Shown one piece after another: positions 26,101-37,002 of a stretch of DNA of 64,000 bases (its first letter is position 1; every line of letters starts with the position of its first letter). The stretch is from Nemopilema nomurai (taxonomy: Eukaryota > Cnidaria > Scyphozoa > Rhizostomeae > Rhizostomatidae), in NCBI GenBank assembly GCA_003864495.1, contig PEDN01001377.1:1-64000 (forward strand), read 5' to 3'. The notes beneath the pieces were generated by a model. That model did no database searches, had not been told where the DNA came from, and saw only the letters and a list, made by a program, of their open reading frames with translations. A program made the position numbers and the translations under genes.

Positions 26101-28256
26101 GTTGACTCGGACGTTATTCCAAGAATTGTTCAAAAATTTTTCTTTTCCGGGTTCAGATGGCTGTAAGTGCGAAGACGTAGATTTTTCAACTTCATCGTCC
26201 ACATTAGCGACTTCCATCTCTGTTTTGTCATTTTCATTACTGGAGCCTTCCAGCATCCCTCGTGTCTTTGAGAGAAGTTCTTCCCCGCTTGGCAAAGAAT
26301 CAAAGGAAGCAAATTTTGCGCCATTGTTTTCAATTTTAGCCAGTCTCTTGATGATTTCATCTTGTTTTTCTCTAAAGCTGAAAGACACAGTTTTATAAGA
26401 ATCGATGTCTGAAGTAGGACATGGGGGGTCTCTTCAGTCTTACAGTTAGATACAGGGCATTTCAGGGATTTCTTGACATGGAAAAATATTGAGTACTTGC
26501 AAGGTTCTTAAAAATGTCAAAAACAGGATACTTGGGGGTGTGGCTTTGAAATAGCTTTTGTTACTGTAATATACTGTAAAAATGCACAACAAAAGAATAA
26601 AATATGAATTCAATGCAAACCAATCTTGTGTGCTCCATTGGATGGGACAAGAGACATGTTCCAGTAATAAATGTTGCCTTTTTTCCTTTACCCTTGATAA
26701 CAGAGGTGTTGACAAAACAAGAAACCTGAACATGCCAAAAATTTAATCACAAAAATTTTTGAGAGAGTTATTTAAAAACAAACTGAAGTTTTCCAACATT
26801 TTGTCAAATTATTTATCAAACAAAATGTCAGCTGCTTCAGAAATTGAGCAATATTTTCTTTGACCCTCATAGCACAAGAGGCTAAGAAACTTGAGACAAG
26901 GAACAATATACCTGAAACATTTCTTCCTTATTTCTCTGATGTAGTATTTCTAGGATTCTTAATAGCATTCTTAAACAAAGAGACAAATGACCTAATGTAA
27001 GAGACAATAATAAGTGCTAATAAACTGGAAAGTGATAGAGCCAAACAAAAGCTTTAAATTGGCTGAGACTCCACTTTTATTCTCAAGTTACCCTTGCCAT
27101 ATTGTACTCCATTGTTTTGAAATTTATTGAAGTTGTTCTTGAGGTGCAAGACACAAGCAACAACTTGCACAAATTTCCTACACCAAATCAATTATTAATT
27201 GTGATAAGGTGTGAGGTGCCAATATTGGGATCACATATGACAAATATTAGACAGATCAGCAAATTTACAGATAATCACATATTGCTGAATTGCAGATAGA
27301 TCTAATGCATCTTAGTAACTTTTCACACCTGGCACATTAGTCAGGTCATAAAAATTCCAAAGTGTCAATAAATTCCACAAAAGTGATTAATTAAAGATTG
27401 GACCAAGTCTGCTTTATGCAAATAGGGTGTGCTACAACCTAGCTTAATAAAATCGAATTACATCAACAGAACGTGGGCAGGAAAAGGAAATATATGCATG
27501 TAGTACAATCACAAGTTTTGCAGCTTTCAAAACATTTGATAAGAGCTTGCAACTCTTATAGAAGTTGATTTTACCCAGAGACATTTACTCAACCGTATCA
27601 AATCTGCAATTTCTCGCTCTTAGGCAAATGTGGTTTCATCTAACAAGCGTGCAATGAAAAATGTTTGGCATAAAACATCTCAGAGCAGAGTATGTTTACA
27701 CAGCTGCATCTACGAAATGTCACATAAATCCTAAACATTGAAGTTTAGCATTATTACAGCTGGGTTCTATAATTAATTGGGAAAAATCTTTTAGATGTTA
27801 CTCACCGGTAAGCATAGATTAAATTACTATAAAGACGAGAAAGCCTATTTTCATGAAGAAGGAAATTAAACAAAGTCTCAGGCCATCAAATAATCTTAGA
27901 CGAAGTCCATGAACAATTGTTTGAATTGGGATTAACGGTGATTGATATGAAACAAAAAGATGAATTCTTCAAGGAAGTTTATTCACATACCTTTTTAAGT
28001 CCTTCTCGAAATGATCACCATACATGAGCGATTCATCGCTTCTCGGATCTTCTCTTCCTCCAAAACCACTCTCCCTTGTACCTTCACTTTCGGCAGAAGT
28101 ATTATCAACTTTGGGATTCAGACTGCCTCCTACCGGCCTAGTAACAATAAGAATTTGAATTAGGAATTCTTTTAGCAGCTTAAAGTCAACAACACCTCGT
28201 TCGGGTTGCCCTAGCGCTGCATCGAGGAGACCTCTTAACTCCACCACTCCCGCCAT
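17159..28256 (-). CDS. QRICH2: QRICH2/C16orf96-like DUF4795 coiled-coil protein
   Basis: DUF4795 proteins such as QRICH2 are needed for sperm flagellum structure. The exons, 5' to 3' on the minus strand, are 28256-27991, 26377-25423, 24325-24130, 23264-23023, 21930-21814, 21405-21222, 20616-20423, 19752-19578, 18710-18631, 18199-18116, 17338-17159. They total 2673 nt, 890 residues plus TGA, with all phases agreeing. The N-terminus (LRGLLDAALGQPERGVVDFK) matches the family opening (L...A.G.PE.G.VNF). The middle is a long heptad-rich coiled coil. The C-terminal signature has FHCISCDRPV, RACGGNHTSI and DLLLGTDGNVYRGR, corresponding to FHCLSCDRPL, RRCGGSHTLT and DILGLDGHIYKGR of QRICH2. The vertebrate Q/G/P-rich N-terminal repeat region is absent, so the ancestral DUF4795 form is an equally good name. 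One donor, at 19577, is atypical (GTGATC). Confidence 0.82.
18631..18710 (-). other. QRICH2: Small DUF4795 C-terminal exon
   Basis: Only 80 nt, easily missed. It encodes RENTIVDLLLGTDGNVYRGR, which matches the vertebrate QRICH2 stretch around DILGLDGHIYKGR. It joins upstream to the exon ending at 19578 in phase 1, which supports the weak GTGATC donor there even though the open frame would otherwise hit a stop eight bases later. Confidence 0.75.
19230..19468. repeat. 17-bp minisatellite, 14 units, in QRICH2-like intron
   Basis: Units of GAGACAGAAGAAACATG and the variants AAGGCAGAAGAAACATG and GAGTTAGAAGAAACATG alternate in a partly regular order. This is a higher-order pattern. Reverse-strand frames rich in F, L, C and S are repeat artefacts. 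Confidence 0.93.
20423..20616 (-). other. QRICH2: DUF4795 signature exon with FHCISCDRPV
   Basis: This exon carries the most diagnostic block of the family: a coiled-coil tail (ESRISQLQKSRENLM), then a C..C..P motif (CISCDRPV) and the TGKAI strand. The two cysteines look like half of a metal site; the family keeps this ISCDRP block. The donor is GTTAGC and the acceptor is TTTCAG. Confidence 0.85.
22395..23062. repeat. Tandem segmental duplication covering the end of a QRICH2-like exon
   Basis: Segment about 22395-22720 resembles segment about 22800-23062. Shared blocks are ACTTAATxAATAAAGAT, GTCATATxxAAATATCG, CATAGAGAATAT and ACCTGCTTCGCTTTCAGCTC. The downstream block (23023-23062) is the 3' end and donor of the real exon 23264-23023. 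The copy at 22685-22712 reproduces the exon's last residues and donor but then diverges, so it is a dead exon fragment. Confidence 0.8.
24518..24841 (-). CDS. Possible small nested gene, 107 residues, no recognised family
   Basis: A minus-strand frame opens with ATGGCGTCC at 24841 and runs MASRPKQAVLDRKILEKSGN... to TGA. It lies inside a QRICH2-like intron and is not needed by that gene, since the flanking exons 25423 and 24325 join in phase 0 without it. The composition over the first 85 residues is soluble and protein-like, and a TTTTAG acceptor sits just before the ATG. It could be a nested single-exon gene, an alternative first exon or chance. Confidence 0.3.
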   Translation of the reverse strand: MASRPKQAVLDRKILEKSGNHSFTASLSHSSTDIFFLSQRENMSEQVIRSKESFSKIVRHDGDLSTDYLIATTNPATSLVQQKRHKKSRTVLLRHSPLFPIRLVPPH

Positions 28257-28753
28257 TTCAATTTCAAAATCTGATTTCTCAAGGAAGGCGAATGCTCATT
28301 ACGTTGTCATGGCAAGAGCCTCGGTATGAAATAGAGGACAAGCAAGCTCCCTTGTCTCCTTTCAATAAAGAGGCATTTCCTCTTTCTACCAAAACGGAAA
28401 TGATGAGAAGTTTAATTCCTAAAAGCTTCTGGCTGCTTCGCTAGTCAATCGAAAAGGAAGTTTCTCACGGCGTGACGCTTGAAAAATTGCTGTGAATTAA
28501 TAACGTAAGTTTGCTGATAATAAACTTTTCATTTTTGTTTGGGCCTAAATTGTTATTCTGTTTATAGTCATATCACAACCCCGTACTTTAATGGGACAGA
28601 GCATCCATTTTTACTTCCCCTAGCATATCTCTCCAGAATGCCACCCCCTTTCATTTTTATGTTTGGAAAACAAGTTAAGGCTAGATATATATTTAAAAAT
28701 TGTGAAATTTCATTTTCAAACACGTTCTTTGTTTTAGCGGGCCTTAACATCAA
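28257..28753. promoter_or_regulatory. Divergent (bidirectional) promoter and zinc-finger gene 5' UTR
   Basis: The QRICH2-like start codon (28256, minus) and the zinc-finger start codon (28754, plus) are head to head. On the plus strand a GTAAGT donor lies at 28505 and a TTTTAG acceptor ends at 28738, so the zinc-finger gene probably has a 5' UTR exon ending near 28504 and the shared promoter is only about 200-250 bp. No TATA box is evident. Confidence 0.55.
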
Positions 28754-31700
28754 ATGATGACAAACATTCAGAGTGGTGAAGATGTATTAGAGATCAAGGT
28801 AGAGGACGGAATTGAAATCAATCCAAGAAGCTTTGGAGGTGACCATATATTAAATCAAAAAGAGAGGGAAGGTCATGGGTTTGAAGGAGGAAAGAAATAT
28901 GAAGCCAATGTACAAGGGAGCTTTCTGTTAGTTAAAGAGGAGGCTTTATCAGACGAAGAAGGCACATATATCAATCTAGAAGAAAGGACATTGTTTCAAG
29001 CAGATGAAGAGATAAGAAATAGAAAGCTTGTTGGAATTTGTGGTATTGCAAGCAGTCAAGGATGCGGCGAAGAAGAGTCAAGAAATGAGATACTTCAAGA
29101 TGCAAATGGAATTGTTGTTGTCAAACAGGAAACTGAATTTGGGCAAACAAGTTTTGTGACAAGAGAAATGATACAGAAAGATTCAGAATATGAAAGAAGG
29201 TTTAGTTTTACCAGTGATTATGATGATGGGTTTGAAGAAGTTGACCAGTTTTATGAAGAGGAATTTATAGAAGAAGAGGGAGATGATGAGGTAGAAGAAG
29301 ATGTTGAAGAAGATGATGAAGAAGATTTTAGTGATAGGAATGATGCAACATGGAAATGTGATGCTATGGAGAGGGAAAGTGATGATGATTATGGTGAAGA
29401 AGATAAAGAAGAGTCCAGTGTCAAGTGTCAAAGCAAATCTTTATTTGCCTGCAATTTATGTCCAAAAGCATTTCAAACACAGAAAGGATACCAAAGGCAC
29501 AAGCTAGGCCACAGCAAAAAAAGAAAGAACTCTTGTTCAAATTGCTTTCAAAATTTTAGATTTAAAAAGGACCTTCTCAATCACACTTGCAAAAAATTAA
29601 GTACTGTGTGTACGATTTGTGGCAAGAAATTGAATGACCTTGATGCACTCTTAAGACATGGAAGAGTGCACACTGGAGAGAAGCCCTATGAATGTCAAAT
29701 TTGCAATAAAAGGTGAGAAATGCTTTAACTAAGAGATTTAAGAGTTTTGATTTGATTCTCATATTAAGTTTTACATTTGTAATACATGGAAGAGTGCACT
29801 CAGCAAAATCCCTATGAATGCAAAGTTTGCAATAAAAGGCATGGAATGCTTCTAAGAGATTTAAGATTTTTGATTTGATTCTCATATTAAGCTTTACATT
29901 TGTAATACATGGAAGAGTGCACTAAGCAAAATCCCTATGAATGCAAAGTTTGCAATAAAAGGCAAGGAATGCTTCTAAGAGATTTAAGATTTTTGATTCA
30001 ATTCTCATATAAACTGTACATTTGTCATTCTGTTTTTACCGGTTGGTACAGTTTAGTTGACTGTACTCGGCTACACCATCAGCAAATTTCTGAATCAATT
30101 ATTACAAGTTTGGACAACATCATGGTTTGCTAATGGGACCACATCATGATTTGCTAAGGGGACCACGTCATAGTTTGTTAAGGAGGTCACATCATAGTTT
30201 GCTAATGGGACCATATCATGGTTTGCTAAGGAGGTCACATCATAGTTTGCTAAGGAGACCACATCATGGTTTGCTAAGAGGGCCACATGCGTGCTGGAAA
30301 TTTGCAATCCCTAAAATGTGATTTGAATCTTAAAATTAAACAGAACAAGTATTCAGGACTAGTTTTGAAAAGACCCTTAGCTAGGCACCCATGCATCTAT
30401 AAGCTTGTTATCTCCAATATGTACATAAGAGAGATATGCAGAGAGTTAAGTTTAATCATACTACTCATATTTTTCTCATTTCATATTGGTTTCCGCCTTT
30501 AATTTGTTTTCTATTTTTGGGGGAGACTTTTGGTTAATTTAAGAAAGCTCCCATGCTAACTTATTTTTTACTGATTTTTTGTCCACCCATGTGCCTCCTC
30601 CTTTTTGTCAAGATAATTGAGTTATTTAGCAAAGTAACAATTACATTTGTTTGAAGCACTTGTTCTCTTGGATATATGAATAAATTGAGATCATATCAAA
30701 ATGCTCAGCTTTTCAGCTGATAATATTCTGTTACATTTAGGTTCCTAGAGAAGGGAAACCTCGCCATCCATTACCGCATTCACACTAATGAGCGACCTTA
30801 TAAATGCCCACATTGCGACAAGACGTTTTCTGATCAAAGTAACTTTAACAGACACCGGAAGAGCCATCTAAGTGTTGAAGTATCTAAGGCCTACACATGT
30901 CGGATATGCAACCAAAGATTCACAAGGTCCTCCAGTCTATATCGTCACTATGTGCGCCTCCACAGAGGAGAGCCAGAGATCCTTGGTGATGACTTTGTTT
31001 TGGGTGAAGGAAATAACTACGTAGAGGCATACAAGGTGGGTTGGTTCATGCCTCCATTTGAAGAATCTTAGATTCAGAGACGAGGTTTGAATAAAGCAGT
31101 GCTATCACATGACCATTAAAAGATGTTGTCTACTGTTTCAAGTACCGTAAATCCTCGAATTAGCCCCCTGGGGGCTTATTTATTTTTGATATTTTTGGAT
31201 GGGGGCTTATTCGAGGGGGGGGGCTTATAAATTTCCTGAAACATATCACATAAAAAGATAATTTTTTTGAAATTTCTTTCTTTTCATAATATATAAAATA
31301 GCCTAAGTATAAAGTAACATTTGATTAAATTATTAACAAAAATATAATTGTTTGTGGTAATTCACTAAAATGCCAGAGGCAACCTCAGGAGTCAAAAATA
31401 AACAAATCGAGGGGGGCTTATTCGAGAGGGGGCTTATTGAAAATTTGTAGTTCTAGGGTGGGGGCTTATTCGAGGGGGGGGGCCAATTCGAGGATTTACG
31501 GTATCTTAGAAGTGGTAAATTTTATGATCCACTCTTAGCCTCTTTTGCTTTCATAGCCTCGTCTTGACTCAACATCTTCTTCTGTGCCCTATGTTTCCAT
31601 TTGCCTCTATTACCTTTCTTGTCTCTTTTAACTTACTCTAACTTTTTGTCCCACTTTTTTCCGTCACTTTTTGCCCCTTGCCTCTATTCTACCCCCAATC

Positions 31701-32380
31701 TTCACCCTTTTGTTTCTCTCCCCTGGCATCTTTGTCCCTTGCCGCTTGCCCATTCCGCAAATTGTTGTTTCGAGTTATTAACAGTTGTTAAACCTCCCAA
31801 CCTTCCTTTTCAGAAAGAGTCGTGTCGTTTCTGTGACAAGAAATTTGGCACCCAAGAAGGCCTAAGGAGGCACGAACTACTTCACCAGGAATGCGACATG
31901 TTTCGATGTCAACTGTGCCAGAAGATGTTTTCATCTAAAGATAACTTGAATGCGCACTCTAGAGTTCACAATAACGACTTGAGCTGCAATTACTGCGAAG
32001 TGAGTTTCAACCGCAGAGACTCCCTCGTCAGACACGAGAGAATGCACGAGAATGCGCGTCCATTCGCGTGCACTGATTGTGACGCGCGTTTCACAATGAA
32101 AAGGTCGCTTACAAGACATAAACAAACTCATAGCGGTGTTAAGCCGCACGGATGTGATGCTTGCGGCAAGCGGTTCTACCGCTCATCTGATTTGACTGTG
32201 CACAGGCGGACGCATTCCCATGAGAAGCCGTACACATGTGATAAGTGCGAAAAGGGTTTCGCGGCGCAGACGAATTTCGTAAAACACGTGCGGTTTTGCG
32301 AAGGAAAAAAGAAGAGAAAAGCTGAGCGGGAAAGAAAAGCGGCGAAAAAATCTGCCGCAAGCAAAGAAGGCTCTTTATGA
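28754..32380 (+). CDS. C2H2 zinc-finger protein with acidic N-terminal region
   Basis: A likely DNA-binding regulator. The coding exons are 28754-29712, 30741-31035 and 31814-32380 (1821 nt, 606 residues plus TGA). Junctions are AG|GTGAGA, TTTAG|G, AAG|GTGGGT and TTCAG|A. The first junction splits the finger CQICNKR/FLEKGNLAIHYRIH cleanly. The N-terminal ~230 residues carry no domain I know but include an acidic block near residue 155 onward (DDGFEEVDQFYEEEF and further E/D runs). About 12 C2H2 fingers follow: three in exon 1 (the second ends H-C and is degenerate), one across the intron, two in exon 2 and six in exon 3. Linkers of the TGEKPYEC type occur only sometimes. The tail is basic (KKKRKAERERKAAKK), a plausible nuclear signal. 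I cannot assign orthology. Confidence 0.85.
29655..30030. repeat. Tandem triplication of a zinc-finger exon end plus intron start
   Basis: CATGGAAGAGTGCAC recurs at 29657 (real exon), 29785 and 29908, each followed by (A)TGAATG, TTGCAATAAAAGG, AAGAGATTTAAGA and CTCATAT. Units are about 123-128 bp. The real exon ends AAAAG|GTGAGA; the extra copies read AAAAGGCATGG and AAAAGGCAAGG, so both lost the GT of the donor. Confidence 0.88.
30120..30292. repeat. 24-bp minisatellite, about seven units, in zinc-finger intron
   Basis: Units of the type TTTGCTAAGGAGACCACATC followed by ATGG/ATAG. As 24 is a multiple of three, both strands stay open; the frames are artefacts. Confidence 0.9.
31143..31503. 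mobile_element. Mariner-type MITE with TA target sites
   Basis: The left end TA-CCGTAAATCCTCGAATTAG and the right end CAATTCGAGGATTTACGG-TA are inverted copies with one mismatch over about 23 bp. The dinucleotide TA flanks both sides. Inside are several copies of GGGGGCTTATTCGAGG. There is no coding capacity, so it is a non-autonomous element. It lies in the zinc-finger gene's second coding intron. Confidence 0.8.
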
Positions 32381-33125
32381 TCGCCGTTATAAACTACATC
32401 ACGGTTGATTTTATACCCCGGCGAAAGGTTAATAACCAACACTGCTAAAAGTGCTGTATTTTTGTATATAATCAATCTGAAACGATTTAAATTTAATGTA
32501 ACTTATGCTCTGCTTTTCTTTTATTATGCTTTTCTAATGCAGATCGAATGAATGTTGTCATCCATCTCATTTCATAATCTTTAACCTCTGAATTTTAGAT
32601 TTTTTTAACCTCTGGCCCCTGCAAAGCCGATTTTAGATTGTTTGAGACACGACCAGCCTCTACGTGATGAAGAGAACCTGGCTCGTCCTAGTACTCTTTA
32701 ATGGTCTGTAGCGAGGCCCATGTCATTAACCTTTAATTTTTGAACGGTAGCGATTTTTAACCTTTGACCTCTTACTGTGAATTCATTAACATAATTTTGT
32801 GAAAATATGCAGACAACTTTTGTATATGCAGCTTATATGCTAGAACTCTTAACTCGGTATATTGCCTTTTCTGACCTTTAAACTTTGATGTGAACTCTGA
32901 CCTCCACAGTTAAAATTCCAATGGTTCGCTGAAAACGCCGACAACTTTTTGCGGGTCCGACAAAGTCACCGCTGCTTGTTTGATATATTGCACTTCTTTG
33001 AATCATAACTTTTCATAACTGTAGAGTTATATCAAATTTAAATTTAATCAGAAATCTCTGCAAATCGCGGTGGGCCTAAGTTTTATCAAGCTTACAATTT
33101 ATATATTCCATATTTTACGATATAC

Positions 33126-33321
33126 AATGCCTGCCAAAAGATTTGGGACACGAACGACGATTTTTCGACTTGAGTTCATCTTCATCTTAACCTATTCCCT
33201 CAGTCTGATTGGAAGCCAAACTTTATTGCCAACATTGTTTTGGGACTAAGGATGGTGTTAACAGCTATTGGCATGTCAAATAAGCGAGAAACGAGGTGTT
33301 ACAAGGACTTTGGCAGGCATT
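33126..33321. mobile_element. Candidate Tc1/mariner-like MITE
   Basis: AATGCCTGCCAAAAG at the left is mirrored by CTTTGGCAGGCATT at the right, 196 bp apart. The start resembles Tc1-family ends, with TA immediately outside on the left after one or two bases. The flanks are less clean than for the 31143 element. Confidence 0.5.
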
Positions 33322-34039
33322 ATTTTTCATATGTTTACAACTTATGTACTAACACCTTGAAACAATACTCTTTCTACTATCATTGATACTTTGGAGTTTT
33401 TTCTATACATTATGGCTCTGGTTTTTTATTGGTATCTAGTCCATTATTTGTTGTCACGTCAATTGGCCCTTTTTCATTTATGCAAAGAATTCAATATGCT
33501 GGACGAGGCTACCAAACGCTTAGTGTTTCAGAAATATTGCGAAGAATCTTCACTGATCAGCTATCTTCAAGGGCACGAGTCCTTTGCTAAAATCGAAAAG
33601 AAATCAGGAACATTTTAAAGCCAGCGAATCATTAAGTAGAGAGGCATTCGGTATTTCATCTTTGGTTAATTTAATTGAGTTTCATATATCGCCTGCAGGT
33701 ATCACCATAGAGTTTTTGAAATGCTTCGTCATAGTGACACCACACTGGGTCCACATTTTGAAAAAGCATTTTCTTAAGCACAGTGTCACCCTCATGTCAC
33801 CCTTGGGGCAATAAAAGCGCCTTCATCACATGTTTTACCCTCCCTCCCCTCATCAATCTCCCGATATCTATCAATTTTCTATGTTGACTCTATACCATTT
33901 TTCAATTCTTCAGTTCTACCGATTAGGTTTCCATCAACTTTGTTTCCACCGATTTTGAAAAAGCATTTTCAGCCATCCAATATGTTTTTAACCGTGGAAT
34001 TAATGGAAAAAATCATGTCACCAAATAAAATGCTTTGTG

Positions 34040-34410
34040 TTGAACTCTCTCGGTGAATTTCAACTTTTATCGAATTTTCATCGAGATTTCGTCGAATTTG
34101 CATTGAAACTTGATCAAATTAGCACCAAAATTTCATGGAATTGGTATCGAATTTCATCTAATCTTCATCGAATTTTCGTCGAATTTTCATCGAATTTTCA
34201 TCGAATTTTAATCAAATCTGCATCGAATTTGCATTGAAATTTGATCAAATTGGCACCAAAATTTCATCGAATTACCATCGAATTTTATCTAATCTTCCTC
34301 GAATTTGCGTCGAATCTCCATTAAATCATCATCAAATTTGCATCGAATTTTCATTAAACCTTCATATAAATTCCATAAAATTTTCATTGAATTCGTATCG
34401 TGATTTCTTC
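34040..34410. repeat. Degenerate ~12-bp repeat (AATTTTCATCG type)
   Basis: About 30 imperfect copies of CGAATTTTCATC / CAAATTTGCATC. The two small frames over it, rich in S, N, F, H and R, are translations of the repeat. Confidence 0.88.
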
Positions 34411-36600
34411 ACTTCGAAGACAGCAACATCTGTTTACCTGGGGAATCTTTTATGTTACCCAAAGTTTGCGGTTTAGTTGTATCAAGACTGCCTTTCAAAA
34501 CAGCTGGGCACAATGTCGGCTCACTTCTTTATCTTAAGTCTGTTGTCCTCCTCACCATCGGTGTTATGAAACAGAAAACGACTGTTACAAATATTGATAT
34601 CACCTTGGCGCTCGCTTAAAGAGCGTTCTAATTTGTTTGTGTTAAACAGAATTGTGCGGTGAAAGTTATCGGGGGAAACAAAGTCAAAGGAATGCTCGCC
34701 CAGTTTAATTGCAATGCTTTCAAACAGGGGCAAATGAAAGGAATGTGGGGTACTGCAAAATAAAATTGTAATGGGTGTGATAATGGGTAATGGAAGGGGA
34801 ATATTACAAGCCATAGGGAATGAAAAAACTGCATCTCTTGTAATAAGACAATGATTTCCACAATTTCTCGTTATTTTTCAAAGCGATTGAGGAAACTTTA
34901 CTTCGATTTCTCATCTTCCTTGCCTATCTATCTTTTCAACCCTCTTTTGACATTCCATAAAGTTTGTGGTCTCTTTGTAGTTCAGAGATTCCAAGGAGAA
35001 TTTTGCAGAAAATAAACTTCCAGCCCATGTTCTATAAACAGTAACTTGTTTATGGGGAAAAATAGGGGTGGGGCACGAGGAACAAAGACAATTACCCAGT
35101 ACTTGGGGTAATCGAAGAATAGAGGTCATGACCCAACATTTCTGCACCCACACCACTAGGAACAGAAAGGATGAAGCGAGACCAAGGGGGCTGACATGTG
35201 ATAAAGACCATCCAATTTGGGGCATGACCCCTAACCCCAAAAATGAGAAAATGAGAGACAATACATGCAGCTATGGCAGGGTAAGGGGCAAACAGACAAG
35301 CAGGGGAAATCGAGCAGGGGGGCTTTGCTAAACCCCAGTGGTGTATGAACCAGGGAGCCAGAGGGAAAATGCCCCCCACCCCACTTTCTGGTGAGCCATG
35401 CAAAAATGTCTCTTCAAAACCAATAGCGCTCCAGAGAGGATTAAAAGTACTTCTTCCGTGTCCAAAAATGGGGGTGGTTATTTACCCCCTTTTTCTTTTA
35501 TCACTTGTTAGATGCTTCCCAAGTGCCTGCCAAACCTGTTAAAAGAAAACTGTTATTGGTTCTTCCAATTTTCGCTGTTATTTGAAGAAAGAGCCCGCGT
35601 ATCCCTTGGTTGCAATTTAGTTGCGACATAATTATATTTCACTCCAATGTCGGACCAATTATGAGTTCTTTCTGTGAACCGAGTTAGGCCTTCACTTCGA
35701 GACAAACTTATTTTCCACACGATGCTGGATAGATGCGTTAAATCATCCGCAATTTTTGTAAGAAACTGTGGAAGGAAACAAGCAAAGAAAATGAAAGAGG
35801 TGGTAACTGGCTTCAAGATTTTGACAGGGACGTAGGAGATATCTTAAATTTGGGAAGCAAGATCAAAAATTAGCACGTGGTCACTTTACTTTTTTATTTA
35901 GAAGGAACATCTTTAGGTTTCACAGGGGAACTTTGCCGAAAAATGGGGGAAAGGGGGCATGGCTTCTCTGTCCCCGCTTCCGATGTCACTTGATCTAGAC
36001 ATTAATAGAGAGATCTGAGACTTAAAATGAATCCTCTTACAGCTTTAGTCGAGGTATTCTCAAAATACTTTAGTTTTTTGCTCATCTTTTTATCAACATG
36101 GCTGAGAGAAGGCGGAAACCTGATTAGTTAAACCACTTCCGGACTTAATTCATCCACAAATACATCGCTTTGAGATGCAATATCTTTTCCATGCACCCAT
36201 TTCCTGTCCAAAACCGATACAATTTTTATTTGTGTCTCAATTAAGATGCCATACATCTAAGAAGAGGGTCATCAAATCATTGTCTTGAAACATACGAAAC
36301 CTTTTGCACCCACTTGTTTGGGGGCACTTACCCTCTCCATGCAACAATAATTTGTTGGTATAGTTTCTAATGTCACTTATAGGAGTACAATTTTCACTGC
36401 CCCCCTTTTGCTCCGGTGGAACATTGCAACCTAATTCACAATTTGCAGTTCCAAAGTTTAAATTGAATCATAAAAAAGTTTTTTAACCAAAAACTATTTT
36501 CCCTAAATCATTTGGGTTTAATTTTATGTGACTCAACGAACTGATATGTTGGATATATTTTTTGCGTTAAAATTTTTAGATCTACGAGCTGAGAGCAGAT

Positions 36601-36615
36601 GGGGGGGGGGGGGGG
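36601..36615. repeat. G15 mononucleotide tract
   Basis: Fifteen consecutive G residues upstream of APC. A second G12 tract lies at 63381-63392. Both could form G-quadruplexes or be prone to length error in assembly. Confidence 0.95.
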
Positions 36616-37002
36616 CGTTGTAGGAATGGTTAATGGAATATTCTTTTGCAGAGAATGCAAGGGTAGACGAATGTTGTGCATGTACTTTGATAAAGCCGAA
36701 CAACGCTTCCTTGGCCTTCATATAAAATGGAGACTACTCCTTCTACACACACTTTTCGGTCCAAATAGGGGAATCTCTCGTGTTTAAAAGGGTGAATCAT
36801 ACCGTCTATTTGGCTTGAAGTCAGAATAATAACAAAACTTTCCACAACAAGAAAACGAGACCCCTGGAGAAATATGACATTTATGATGACAGAATTTTTT
36901 CGACCGCCTTAAACAATTGCCGAGTCTCCTTAAGACACATGACATTTACACCTAGTGAAGCAAAAATTTACAACAACTTGATGCATTCAGCATTTGTGAA
37001 AC

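Larger units (their letters stand above)
32381..37002. other. Intergenic region between the zinc-finger gene and APC
   Basis: I see no exon with splice and codon support. It holds a small inverted-repeat element (33126-33321), a degenerate repeat (34040-34410) and a G15 tract (36601-36615). Frames at 33391-33618 and 34911-35542 lack coding character. An AATAAA at about 33812 lies 1.4 kb after the zinc-finger stop and is only a weak poly(A) candidate. Confidence 0.5.

Noticed and set aside
34037..34476. Two plus-strand frames with NFHRIFVEF-like repeats
   Set aside because: They translate a degenerate 12-bp repeat.
34911..35542. Frames of 65-116 codons on both strands with some G/P-rich sequence
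   Set aside because: There is no splice partner, no conserved motif, and the strands compete equally; I treat this as intergenic.
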